A stretch of DNA of 64,000 nt from Miscanthus floridulus. Lineage: Eukaryota > Streptophyta > Magnoliopsida > Poales > Poaceae. The stretch is taken from contig NC_089585.1 of assembly GCF_019320115.1 (NCBI RefSeq), forward strand, positions 141,531,426-141,595,425, given 5' to 3'. The notes under the pieces were generated by a model. The model searched no databases. It worked only from the letters and a program-made list of their open reading frames with translations, and was not told the origin of the DNA. Shown here piece by piece: positions 23,143 through 33,957 of the stretch (position 1 is its first letter; each line of letters opens with the position of its first letter). The translations under genes and the position numbers were made by a program.

Positions 23143-23595
23143 CTATTTAGCCATCAATTTGAACCCCTGGCCTCCACAGAAACTGAGTGAATGGTGCAAG
23201 TCGACTATTTATACACTGGCGCTTAATAAACGCTGTTTTTGGGACTTAGTTTTCATTTCATGTGAGAACCCCTTCCATCAAAATGTCTCCATGTGGGCAC
23301 CTACCCTACTCCAGCTTCTTCATCAAATAGTTAACCATCAATTTGAACCCCTGCCCCCCACAGAAACTAAGTGAATGGTGCGAGTCGACTATTTCTACAC
23401 TGGCACTTGATAAACGCAGTTTCTAGGACTCAGTTTTTATTTCGTGCGACAACCCCTTCCATCAAAATGCCTCCATGTGGGCACCTACCCTACTCCAGCA
23501 TCTTCATCAACTAGTTAACCATCAATTTGAAACCCTAGCCCCCATAGAAACTGAGTGAACGGTGCGAGTCGACTATTTCTACACTGGGCTTGACA

Positions 23596-24009
23596 CTAGT
23601 AGAAGTATCCACTTCTATGACAAAAATCTTAATGATGGATCCAAAACCATCATAGAAGATCGCTTTTTATGATGAATATTTCTGTTTCATCATAGATCAG
23701 TAATGACGATCCTGCAACCCTCTTTTTCTATGATGAAATCAGGCAACGTCACAAAAAAACATCATAGAAGAGCGTAGGGTTTTGTCATAGATCACTCATG
23801 CGACTCATCTATGATGACCTCCTTTACAACTGTGATGAACAGGGCTTCGTCATTGAACTAATTAAACATCTATGATGAACAAATATTTGATCTATAACAA
23901 ATGGCTTCGTCATAGATCTCCACATGGTACTTTCTCCATCTGATGTGTACCTATGGGACCTGCAGTTACTCATCCGTGATGCTTGCAATTTGTTATAAAA
24001 GTCTTCGCT
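23596..24009 (+). mobile_element. CACTA-type terminus with TCTATGATGA motif array
   Basis: CACTAGTAGAAG begins inside an array unit. The next roughly 350 bp hold at least eight copies of TCTATGATGA or its reverse complement in mixed orientation, as expected for the subterminal transposase-binding repeats of CACTA (En/Spm) elements. A matching CTACTAGTG end was not found in the window, so its extent is unknown. Confidence 0.6.
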
Positions 24010-24370
24010 CCATGTGATGTGTACCTATGGGACCCTTCTTCGTTCGACCTATGGGACCCGATGGCTTATGTGTCACGTGTACCTATGGGGCCTTTCTCTA
24101 TCTCCATCCAACCTGTGGGACCTGATGGCTTGCATGTCACTTGTGCTTCTAGACCCTTCTCCATTCGACCTATGGGACCCAATGACACCTATCTCCATCT
24201 CCATCTGACCTGTGGGACCCAACGGCTTGTGGGTCACATGTAGTTATAGGACCCTTCTCCATATCTATCCAACCTATGGGACCTGATGGCTTATGTGTCA
24301 CTTGTGGACCCTTCTCCATTCGACCTGTGGGACCCAATGGCTTATGTGTCACTTCTCTACCACCGGGGTT
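24010..24370. repeat. Minisatellite with GACCTATGGGACC units
   Basis: Six or more imperfect copies of a 40-65-bp unit containing CCTRTGGGACCYRATGGCTT and TGTGTCAC, e.g. at 24054, 24118, 24215, 24278 and 24328. The open frames here simply follow the repeat. Confidence 0.75.
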
Positions 24371-25504
24371 AAATAAATCTAAATTCAAAAAAACCATGAG
24401 ACCTAGGAATCGAAGCTGGGAACCACAACAAGGAATGGACCATCTTCACCATTGCGCTAGACACCTTGTTGTGCTAACATGTCTTTGGAGTCCTTATAGT
24501 AGTATATATTCTCTGTGTGGATGCACTATAGGTTGACCTATATATTGGATATATCCCCTGCAAGTGGAAACAAATCTATGCCCATTCGACTTGTGGCGGC
24601 AGCGGAGGATCCCCGGTGTGCTATGGTGGCTTAGGCGTCCTTTTGGAGGCTAGGCGGTGGGTCTTCCTGGTGGAGCGCGGTGGCATTGGCGTCCGTGTTC
24701 GTCGTGTGCCACGACAGAGGCGACAGATCCGATCCGTAGGTCTCCTTTCTTGCCTTTTCCTATTCGCTTCATTATTTTGGTCCTGGCTTGAACATGAGGT
24801 ATACAAGAAATATTCTTGCATTGGAGATCTAGTTAGGCTAATGATATGATGATGAAAAGAACTAGGAGGTGGCACTGGTTGGTTTCCTATCTAGTGCTTG
24901 CTTGATTCTATATTTCTGTTCCATATGCTCCGATGCCACCACTGAGTCCTTATGGTATTTTGAACTTGTAACATATCTGAGGCCACTTGTCTATGCCAAT
25001 AATGTCTACATTACTATTGGATGTATTAGTATGCAGCTCATATGTTTGCTTTCTGTGTCTTCTCCTTGTTGACAACCAAGTTATCCATTTGGTTCCAAAC
25101 AGGAGGAAGGCATCGAAAGCAAATCAATACTTTGTGTCCATTGTTCACATGACTGAGGCCACTAATGTTTAAGTTGCACATGTTGCTACTGATGCCAATG
25201 ATGATCACTACCACTTGTTCACTAGCATTCTAGTTGTGAAAACTGAGCAAGCTCCATTAACTGCTAAAATTATAATGGTTACAACTCCATTAACTGCTAC
25301 TCTAGTTTGAGTTATAAATATCTATGTGGTACTACTCTAAATTTAGATGGCGTCGTACCATGACAATTGTTAATGGTTGTTAAAGTTGCACTTTGGTATG
25401 AGTTGTGGACTTTCCTGATGGATCTTTATTGGATTATTTTCCTCTTTAGTGATCTCATTACTAAGCAAGCTTTCATCCTGCTGCACACTAATGAAATGGA
25501 AGAG
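24371..25504. other. Between minisatellite and F-box pseudogene, no gene recognised
   Basis: Contains short open frames only. A GC-richer stretch at 24590-24740 could be an old leader or exon, but I could not assign it. It may be the upstream or intronic part of the F-box copy. Confidence 0.4.
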
Positions 25505-28500
25505 GCCCCAACAAGAGGAACGCACTAGCTAGCCTCAAGGATGATGTCGTTGTCGAGATCCTCTACTGCATCCCCACCCGCTCCTTGTTCTGCTGCAAAT
25601 GTGTCTGTCGCTCCTAGAAACACCTCTAAAAGGTCCTTGTTTGGTTTTGGTAATTGAGTGATAACCTAGGTGGACTAATTGTGTTTATGTGAGATACACA
25701 GGTGATTAGTCCATAGGTACATGTGTGTGAGCAACATATGCCATGAAGATGAAAATGGCTTAGAGATGTTGCAAAGCTCACGCATGTGATGATGAAGGAG
25801 CTTAAATGCACATGAGACATGACATTGAGTCATGTGATCAAGGTGGAGAAGATCAAGACAAGACTTGGCTTGATGGACCAGTTGCAAGCATGAAGGGCAA
25901 GTCAAAGGCTTTGGAGTGATGGACCGCATGGCGGTGAAGCTTGAGCAAGACTTGGCGCCGATGGATGATAGCAACGGTGAAGAGCAAGTAAAGTCAAGAT
26001 CGATGAACCAATATGATCATGTGATGTTATGAAGTGGATCATATCGTTGTTGATCGTGTTGGTGCATGTGTTGCATCGATGTTGGAGGAGATGGAATGGA
26101 ATGTGCAAGGCAAAGGTATAACCTAGGGCATTTCATTTCACCGGTCATAGGTGTGTAGAGAAGTTTATGACCGGGTTTAGGATAGATGGCCGTACTATCA
26201 AGAGGGGCAAACTTGTTTACATATCAGTCATCTAGTGTCACTCGAGTGAGCTAACTTTGCATCATCGCTAGGATCGAGTGGCGTGGCAAGTTGAGTGGCT
26301 AACATCCTTTGGGAAATGATTGTGAAAAGCTAGCACACATACACATGGTGGTATACACTTGGTGGTGTTGGCACATTTACAAAGGAGGTGGTGTTTATAG
26401 GGTTGAGATGGATTCGATGCTTTCGAAAAAATAAAATGCCTATTTTCTATTACGCCGGATGCAAATTCTCGTGGTTAGCACATTGGAGCAAGGGTGAAGA
26501 AGTTAGAAGTAAAAACGAGTTGATCGCGAAGACACTGGCGTTGGTCAACTGACCGGATGCTGGGTCTAAAAGCACCGGACGCTGGCAGGGTGCATTCGAT
26601 CAGGCTGACGTATGGTGACGCAGAAGCTGGAGTGTGACCGGACGCTAGGCTGTGTCTGATCATGTGCGACCGGATGTGTTTGGTCGAAGAAATACGCCTC
26701 GGGGAGCTTGCTGGAAATGACCGGACGCTGAGGTTTCTGCATCCGATCAGTTGAAGCTACTGCATCTGGTCAGGACAAGTGACCGTTGGAATCGGGACAC
26801 GTGGTCGTTTGTGGGTGACCGGACGCTGAGGTCCAGCGTCCAGTCAACACGACAGGAGCGTCCGGTCGGCCCAATTTTTGCCTAGTGATGGGGTAACGGC
26901 TAGTTTAGACCTTGGGGCTATAAATAGAAGTGGCCTTCGGCCATGGCTAGTGTTGAGCACCTTGGGGGACTTTGTGTCCATGCTTGAGAGTGCTTAGGAG
27001 CCCTCCATCTCACATATACTTGATAGCGATCATCCGATGTATGAGTGAGTGATTCTAGTGCGATTACATCGTGAGGTTGCATCGAGTGGCACTAGGTGAT
27101 CGAGTTGCAAGCCAGTGGTGCTTGTTACTCTTGGAGGTTGCTACCTCCTAGATGGCTTGGTGGTGGTCTCCGTCAAAGCGCGCAAGAAGCTTTTGTGGCA
27201 CTCTAGAGAAGTGCTTGTGAGGGGCATTGTGCTCGCCCCACGGGAGCCATGAAGAGCAACTCTAGTAAAGCGTGTCATTGAGCTACCCTCACTTCTGGGG
27301 TAGGTTCTTGCGGCGCCCGACATACGAGCTTAGCGGGTGATGCTAATTAGCCGCTGAACCACCAAGTGAGCGGTCGACACAACGGGGACTAGCGTGTTGG
27401 CAAACACGTGAACCTCGGGAGAAAAATCATCGTGTCAACCTTATTCTTCCCGTTGGTTTGCATCCCTGTTACACAAGCTTGCAATTACTTTTATACATAT
27501 TAAGCTTGTGTAGTTGCTCTTGTAATTAGATAGCTTGTGTAGCTTGCTAATTATCTTCTTGCTTGTGTAGCATAGAAGTAGCTCCCTTGCGTGGCTAATT
27601 TGGTTTTAGTAACCTTGTTAGTCACATTGCTTAGTTTGTGTAGCTAAGTTTTTGCGCTCTCTAATTAGGCATTGGTTGCCTTGTTATTAAGCATTGCTAG
27701 TGAGCTTAGTTAGCTTTGTGCTTTTGCTTACTAGCATGTGTAGGGGCTCCCTTGTTGCTTAAAGTACTAGTGGCATAGGTTTATGTAACCTTGCTCCTAG
27801 AATTTGTTAGGAGAGCTCTAGCTAGCCTGGCACCTTTGTTGCTTGATTAGTATCTTTGGAAGGTGCTAGAGAACATAGATAGAGGGGTGTAGTCTTGGCT
27901 AGATCGATAGTTATAATTCCGCATTTGTTTCGGTTAGCCGACGCGATTATTTTTAGAAAAGACTATTAACCCCCCCTCTAGTCCGCCATCTCGACCCTTC
28001 AACCTCATCTCGGTCAACCATAACTTGATGCCCTAGACTATGGCTGGCTTCTTCTATGATAGTGAGAATGGCAATCAACACTTCACCAGCTTCCCTAGTG
28101 TACGCCCCCTCCTTGGAATTATTGCCCTTCGACAACCTTCACAATGTAGCTATCTTAGATTGCTGCAACAACCTCATCCTATGCTGGTGCCTTGGGGATG
28201 ATGGACGTCGCTATGTCATCTGCAATCCAATGACCTAGAAGTTTAGTATACTACCGCTTAGCACCCATGATGTTGGCCATTTGTTGGTGAGGCTCGCTTG
28301 GGGTTTGATCCGATAGCCTCCTCGCACTTCCATGTGCTTGAATATGTGGATGAGGATGGTTTGTGCATAGGTGTGGAGATCTACTCATCTAAAACTACAG
28401 CATGGCTCTATAAGGAATCTGAATGGGGTGAGGATACTGATGTGACATTTTCAAAATCACCAAGTGTGTTTCTTAATGATTGTCTACACATTATGGGGCA

Positions 28501-28985
28501 CTTTGGGGGTACTCTATGATACTTGCTGTGGATATGGAGGGAAACATATGGAGAAAAATTGGTAGGCCTAGTGGTCTTCAACACTCCATGCATCAAGCTC
28601 AGGGTCACTTGTGTGTATGTACTGTTGTTGGTCCTAATGATTCGAAGCTTTCAATCTAGATCCTTGAAGACTATGGTACTAATAATTAAACATTGAAGCA
28701 TATGGTCAACACGCTGATGCTGTTTGGAAGCATTAATATTAGATTTGGTTTTATGGATTATGATGAAGACTACACAGTGATTACAGTTCACCCAAAATAG
28801 AATTTGATTTTCTTTACTGGGGAGGATGGAACAATCATCGCATATGACATGGACCGCATAAAAGTTCATGTCATCTCTGCCCGTGTCTTTCTGTATGGTA
28901 GACGTGGCATTAATAAATAGTTCATTTGTAGACCATACTATCTTCCGTATGTACCCTTGTTCTTAGATTCATTAGCAGAGCAATA
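25505..28985 (+). pseudogene. F-box protein pseudogene split by a solo LTR
   Basis: 25518-25626 encodes an F-box (LKDDVVVEILYCIPTRSLF, then CVCRS-stop-KHL, TGG to TAG). After the LTR insertion the gene resumes at 28002 with LISVNHNLMP-stop-TMAGFFY. It continues through an F-box-associated domain: LPFDNLHNVAILDCC, LILCWCLGDDGRRYV, HFHVLEYVDEDGLC, GVEIYSSKTTAW, YKESEWGEDTDVTFSKSP, SVFLNDCLHIMGHFGG, IGRPSGLQHSMHQAQGHL, FITGEDGT-like and AYDMDR near 28860. F-box proteins pick targets for SCF ubiquitin ligases through Skp1. This copy has many stops (mostly TAG) and several frame changes, so it is dead. It lies among CACTA-like ends and may have been captured by such an element. Confidence 0.8.
25627..28001 (+). 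mobile_element. SIRE/Maximus-like solo LTR, 2375 bp, TSD ACCTC
   Basis: It starts TAAAAGGTCCTTG (TG to TA) and ends CGACCCTTCA, with ACCTC on both sides (25622-25626 and 28002-28006). The layout is the same as the Copia LTR at 37469-39330: a TTTGGTTTTGGTAATTGA start, a middle block rich in GACCGGACGCTG words (26560-26880), and CACACTTG/GCTTGTGTAG-rich AT sequence before a CCCCCCCTCTAG end. There is no coding region, so it is probably a solo LTR. Its insertion interrupts the F-box pseudogene. Confidence 0.8.
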
Positions 28986-29244
28986 AATAATACTGCATTT
29001 GATGTATCTCTCTGTCATGCATTTTAAATGGACCAATGTTGTTTGCTTGTCTATGGACAATGTTAATTTCCTAAATGATGGATGCTGCTACTCTTCCTTA
29101 TGTTGTTACTCTTCCTTATGTATCTTCCCTTTGCATTTTATGTCATAGATGTTGGTACTCTTTCCTATTAAGCTAGTGAAACTTAAAATTGTAAACAACA
29201 CAGTAACAAGCATAAAAGGAAAATGAGAAAAACTATGGAGGATA

Positions 29245-29673
29245 CTGTTAGACGCGTTCAAATGTACTGAGGTCGGACTTTCTTATGTACATAATAACAT
29301 TTGAACACCAATGGCTCCTCTTCTCTGCATTACAGTGAGGTGAGACTTGCGAGTGGACTTTCTTACGTGTGCAATAACATTTCAACACTAATGGCTCCTC
29401 TGCTCTACATTAGAGTGAGGCGAGACTTTATCCTCGCTGCAAGGTTCTTGGGTCTAGGAATAATGTATGACGTGAGGCTGAGAATAGTTTTATCTCCTAT
29501 ATAAACAAATCCACACAAATTGCTGCAACACTCAAAGCCACAGAGGATACAGAATACTATCTGCCATGTCTAAACCTACGGAGGTCAGACTTTCTTGCGT
29601 GCGCAGTAACATTTCAACACTAATGGCTCCTCTTTGTTCCATAAAAAACACTAATGGCTCCTCTATAGTAGTG
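29245..29673. mobile_element. CACTA-like terminus with repeated subterminal units
   Basis: Ends CTATAGTAGTG (reverse complement CACTACTATAG). Inside, four copies of CACTAATGGCTCCTCT and three of GACTTTCTTRCGTGYGCA occur in the same orientation. Repeated subterminal motifs plus a CACTA end suggest an En/Spm-type element. The opposite end was not identified. Confidence 0.5.
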
Positions 29674-29814
29674 ATATATTAACCACCGTGATCTCTTCCG
29701 TCACTACGCTTGTTTTCCTTCCTTCCTCGAGCCCTCCCATTCCCACTATAGATCTAAAATCACTAGGAACATGTGGTCTCCTTCTCCAAACCTACTTGAC
29801 TCTTAGCCAACGCC

Positions 29815-30444
29815 ATGGACAAGGGTGAGCCTTTTGCGAAGCGAGCATGGGAGGGGGATGAGACCATGCTCATGGTGAAGGAGGATGTCACTATGCCCAT
29901 GGTGAAGGAGGATGACACCATGCCTATGGTGTAGGAGGACGATGTCGTGCCTGTGGTGAATCAAGATGAAGCTCCGACGGATCCCTTTGGAGATAGAGAC
30001 ATTTGGGCCGTTGGCACCATGAGTTAGGCTTTCTAGAAGATCAAGAGTGTGGTAGAAATTACTAATCTAGGCACTCTCACCTCACCTCGGGTTGAAAAGG
30101 TGAGTAGTTATGTCTTCATTTTTCACCAACTCATCAATGTCCTAGAAGAACTGCCAGCCTACCTAAAGGAGAGTCACACGAACAACATGGAGTACATCCT
30201 CGCCTGCTATTGGAGCTGGATAGATGGCTTCGACACTAGCATCGCAACGCAAGGAATCAGCACCGCCCACAACACCGAGAAGCACTGGCGCAACCTGGTT
30301 CATGTCGATGCTGAGTAGGTGGCCAACCGCATCACCACTGATGAGAAAAAAGGCCTTAGGGCTATAGAGGTGGATGATGATGATGTTGATACCAATAACA
30401 AGGACGAGGATGAGGACAAGAATAGTGATACCGATGATGAGTAG
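29815..30444 (+). pseudogene. Unidentified 210-codon frame broken only by TAG codons
   Basis: From ATG at 29815 to TAG at 30442 the frame is continuous and free of shifts, but holds TAG at 29932, 30025, 30034 and 30316. It encodes an acidic repeat (MVKEDVTMP, MVKEDDTMP, MV-stop-EDDVVP), a conserved-looking middle (LINVLEELPAYLKESH, MEYILACYWSWIDGFDTS, STAHNTEKHWRNL) and an acidic tail of Asp/Glu/Lys. I do not recognise the family. It follows a CACTA-like end by 140 bp and may be a captured gene fragment or a minor frame of the element. Confidence 0.55.
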
Positions 30445-31390
30445 AGGAGTAAATAAAATTCCATTTGATGTATCTCACATTGCATTTGATGTATCTCACA
30501 TTGCATTTGTTATTTGTTATTTGTTATTTTTTGTTTGTTCAATGGCTTGTGTCAATGGTGAATCATGAGACAGAGTGAGACATGTTGTTGTACTACTTTG
30601 TGACATTTGATGTATCTTCCTTATGTTGGGAGTACGGAGGGAGTACATGTTGTTACTCTTTCCTTATGTCCTTTGGTCATGGTGTAGATTAGGTCCTTTG
30701 GTCATTTGGTACCTTGATTGTAAGTGTGATGGTAAGACTTGATTTAGCTAAAATTTTAATGGTTGTCACATCTAAAGTTTTGTCTCCTATAACTTGGGTT
30801 CAGGAATAATGTATGACATGAGGCCGAGATTCGTTTTATCTCCTATATAAACAAATCCACACAAATTACTACAGCACTCAAAGCCATAGAGGATATAGTA
30901 TCTATAGTATGGTAAACATGCATAACAGAATTCATCTGATCAAGTCTCGCGTTGATCTAATGTCTAATGTAGGAGCCACATAGCTATTCAAATTTACTAC
31001 ACACGCAAGAAAGTCCGAGCATTGTAAATTTAACCGGGCTAGACACATCTCATGTTATACAGGAAAACCTATTTCGTACGAGTACTTTCGGTGAATCCCT
31101 AAAGCAAACAAATTTTATCAAAGACATGAATTGGCTTCAACAGAGATCAAAGGCACTTATTAATGTCTAGCATATTATAGATCAGATAAAAGACTACCAG
31201 AAAGAGATCTACAGCAAAAAGCAACCAACAGGGGCTACAAACTAGCTACAAAATGACCAAACAACCTAAGCTACACCATGCTCAACAGAGTTTAACCCAC
31301 CTAATACATGCATGCAAATAAGAATTCACATATTTTGCAAGGGCATCCAATAGATCAACTTATTCATGACTACTAATACTACTTATATGT
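30445..31390. other. CACTA-related repeats, no gene
   Basis: Holds two tandem copies of a 22-bp CATTTGATGTATCTCACATTG unit (30460-30505), a Stowaway-end scar GAGTACGGAGGGAGTAC (30629-30645), and a block at 30895-31150 that recurs at 35305-35515. The motif CACGCAAGAAAGTCCGAGC (about 31000) is the inverted form of the unit in 29245-29673. Confidence 0.5.
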
Positions 31391-32650
31391 CCCACAGATC
31401 AAGGGTCGAGGTTGGCATGCAGGATCTCATCCACGTCCACCTTCGGTAAGACGATGTTAGCGGCCAACTCAAAACTCTCGATCAGATCGATAATGTCATC
31501 ATCCATCGAACGTGATGGAAAACCTTGCTCTACCACTCCGAGGTTCACCATAGTGCCAATCTAAAGCTAGGCAGCAACTAGCACCATGGCAGCCCCCTGA
31601 CGAACGGCTTTGGTCACCATGGATTGAAGACGGGTCGATAGGGCTCAGAGGTGCTACTCTGTGGTGAACAGATTATCTACTTTTCCAATGGGGAAGGCCA
31701 CCTTATAGGTGGCTAGCATGGACAGCTATAGGGTGTCGACCCATGTGCTTAGTACCACAGTAAGGTTCATCATGTGTTGGGCCTGCTCCTTGGCGATCAC
31801 CAAGTCATGTCGCGCCTTGGAGGCCATATTCTTAGAAGGTTGAAGTGCATCGCACGCGGCGTCCAGCTCACCACGTAGCATCTTGGCGTTCCACCTGGTC
31901 GATGACAAATCCGCTTGGGCCTCACGGTAATCCTTCAATAATTGATGGTACTCTATGTTGTCTAAGGATTCAAGCTCTTCTGATGATTCACCGACTTTAG
32001 AACCAGAGGGTTGTGCAGGGACAGACAGGCTCGGTGGTGGCAAACGGCGACAAGATGACTCTCTGGCACCATCGGGGGAAAGACCCACAACTAGGGATGG
32101 CACCGCCATGGAGGAAGTGCTACATAATGCAAGCCAGGTTCAAGCCCATATAGGATAATGGGGAGAGCGATCTGATTGAGAAGGCAAATGACTTTTACCG
32201 AACTGACTGGCATAGCATGGCATAGAATCATAGGTGGCTACCTCCATCGGGGAATGCCTTGTGGGGCCACTTTCTGAGTGCGACCATAGATGAAGAACTG
32301 GCCTCCAAGGCCAACAAGGCTAGGAATGCCATCACGCCCATGATCACCTATTGAGATAGTAGGCAAATTCCAAATATAAGTTAAATTAAATAGCATGAAC
32401 ACAAATACTAGTGTGAGCATTACTCGCATACTCTAATTAAATGAAGATAAACAACTTGAACAGCGGTATGGTGATGATACACCTCCAAAGGGGGAATAGG
32501 TGGGTGAGAGACCATGCCGACGAGAGGTCCATCTATCGGTGGAGGATTGTCGGCGTGGAAGGCCTCCGAGGCCTCCCAATCGACAGACAACCTTGTTGGC
32601 TCCACCATGGTCCTAGCAGGAGGCGTCGTCGGCGTAGTAGGGTGGAACAC
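31391..32650 (-). pseudogene. Unidentified spliced gene fragment with coiled coil
   Basis: On the minus strand a first open part (32650-32420, Pro-rich; PPARTMVEPTRLSVDWEASE) is followed by an intron-like gap. An acceptor TCTCAATAG precedes a second part (about 32349-32240, HGRDGIPSLVGLGGQFFIYG), and then a third from 32109 to about 31405 begins GESSEELESLDNIEYHQLL and continues as a predicted coiled coil (KDYREAQADLSSTRWNAK). The last part has several stops after 31726. The family is not recognised; it may be a captured host gene or the minor protein of a CACTA-type element. The exon limits are guesses. Confidence 0.4.
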
Positions 32651-33957
32651 AAAAGCTTTGGGATAGAATCAAGAGCTCTAGAGAGAGAAGGCAGTAGGTG
32701 TATAACCTTCCCTCTTGCCCCTTCTCTCTGTTGTTATAGTTTGGGGGCCATCGACCACCCCACGACCGAGATGTTTGTGTGGGTGGGAGGCGGGGCTTCG
32801 TCGTGTCATGTCAATGCGATAAGCAAGGAGGCGATGTCTCCTGCTACAACAGGCTGCTGACGCCACCCACGCACATGTGTCTACATGGGAATGTAGGAGC
32901 ACATCATCTGGGTAGTCTAGAATTCAGATGGCCAAACCTTGTGTGATCCTATAAAGTATACAATTTCTAAATAAAAATAATCCTTGATGCATTGTTCTTA
33001 CAAGTTCAACAAATCTTATCAAATACACAAAAATAAGATGAGTTGGGTTCAACAAAGATCAAAGCCACTCATGACTACTATTACTGATACAAATGTTGTG
33101 ACCAAGTGCACTCCGTAGGCAATAGTTTTACTCACAACTCTGTACTATATAGTGTCCAATGAGATCAAATGTGCTGTATTTAGACTTTCTTGCGAGCGCA
33201 GTAAAATATGAGAGTGAAGCGAATGCATTAGGAAAGCTGGACACAAGAAGTGATTCGACAAAAGGAGCTTTTGACACGCTTGAAACTTGAATGCCTGGTG
33301 CGGTTGTGATAGGTCTTTTCTGTACTTATTTGATTCCAATCCAAACAGTCACAACAGTCGAGGGGCAGACTGAAGGCGTGTCTAGCTCGGTTAGATTTAC
33401 AATGCTTAGACCATCATAGGGACTCTAAGGCAAGGCAAGATAAAGATTTTTTTCCAACCGGTGTGCCTCGCCTCGGGTACCGTGGCGCTCCCTGGGGAAT
33501 CACAACCTATCATACCACAGAAGGCGTGTTTGACTAGAGATGCAGGAGCATTGATGTTCCCAAACATACACTGATCAAAACAGAGCACGTCTCCTCTATT
33601 TATGCCGATGAAACGGCATGAGCCTCGGTGCTGGTTTTTACTACATGTGCGTGCACTCCTTGCGTTGGTGACAACACTAAAAACATAGAAAAAGAAAGCC
33701 CCCCATGAGAGGAGAATGAGAATAGGGATATATCAGCAAGGATTCCTCAAGATTGTACTAGTTCGCATGGTGGGGCTACAAGAAGACATGGTAGGACTGA
33801 GCTAGAGTGACCTAGAGTGCTTGAAGATCCTTTGTCCTAGAATGTATGCAGAAAAATTAGTAAGTGCCTATTTTATGTTTGCTGAATCCGATCTGCTGGG
33901 GTTTGCCATTGGGAATGAACTTGTCCCTCTATCTGGCTATGTCGATCTTTGTGCATG
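32651..33957. other. No gene recognised; CACTA-like motif at 33170-33215
   Basis: One more copy of the GACTTTCTTGCGAGCGCAGTAA motif lies at 33183-33204. The part from about 33720 could hold a decayed first exon of the B3 pseudogene (FLKIV-like coding), but this is weak. Confidence 0.4.

Larger units (their letters stand above)
19427..23595. repeat. Tandem array of about 182-bp units, interrupted
   Basis: Units share GCCTCCATGTGGGCACCTAC, TTAACCATCAATTTGAACCC, GAGTCGACTATTTCTACAC and TTGATAAAC. Full-unit starts fall near 19520, 20805, 20981, 21165, 21350, 23286 and 23469, giving spacings of 176, 184, 185 and 183 bp where uninterrupted. Some units next to the Gypsy LTR are shortened to about 100 bp. 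The array is split by an hAT element and a solo LTR, and its right edge is cut by a CACTA-like terminus. No coding sense; short frames across it are by chance. Confidence 0.8.

Noticed and set aside
19427..23595. Possible CRISPR-like array
   Set aside because: Units are about 182 bp and repeat without unique spacers, in a plant genome. It is a tandem repeat.
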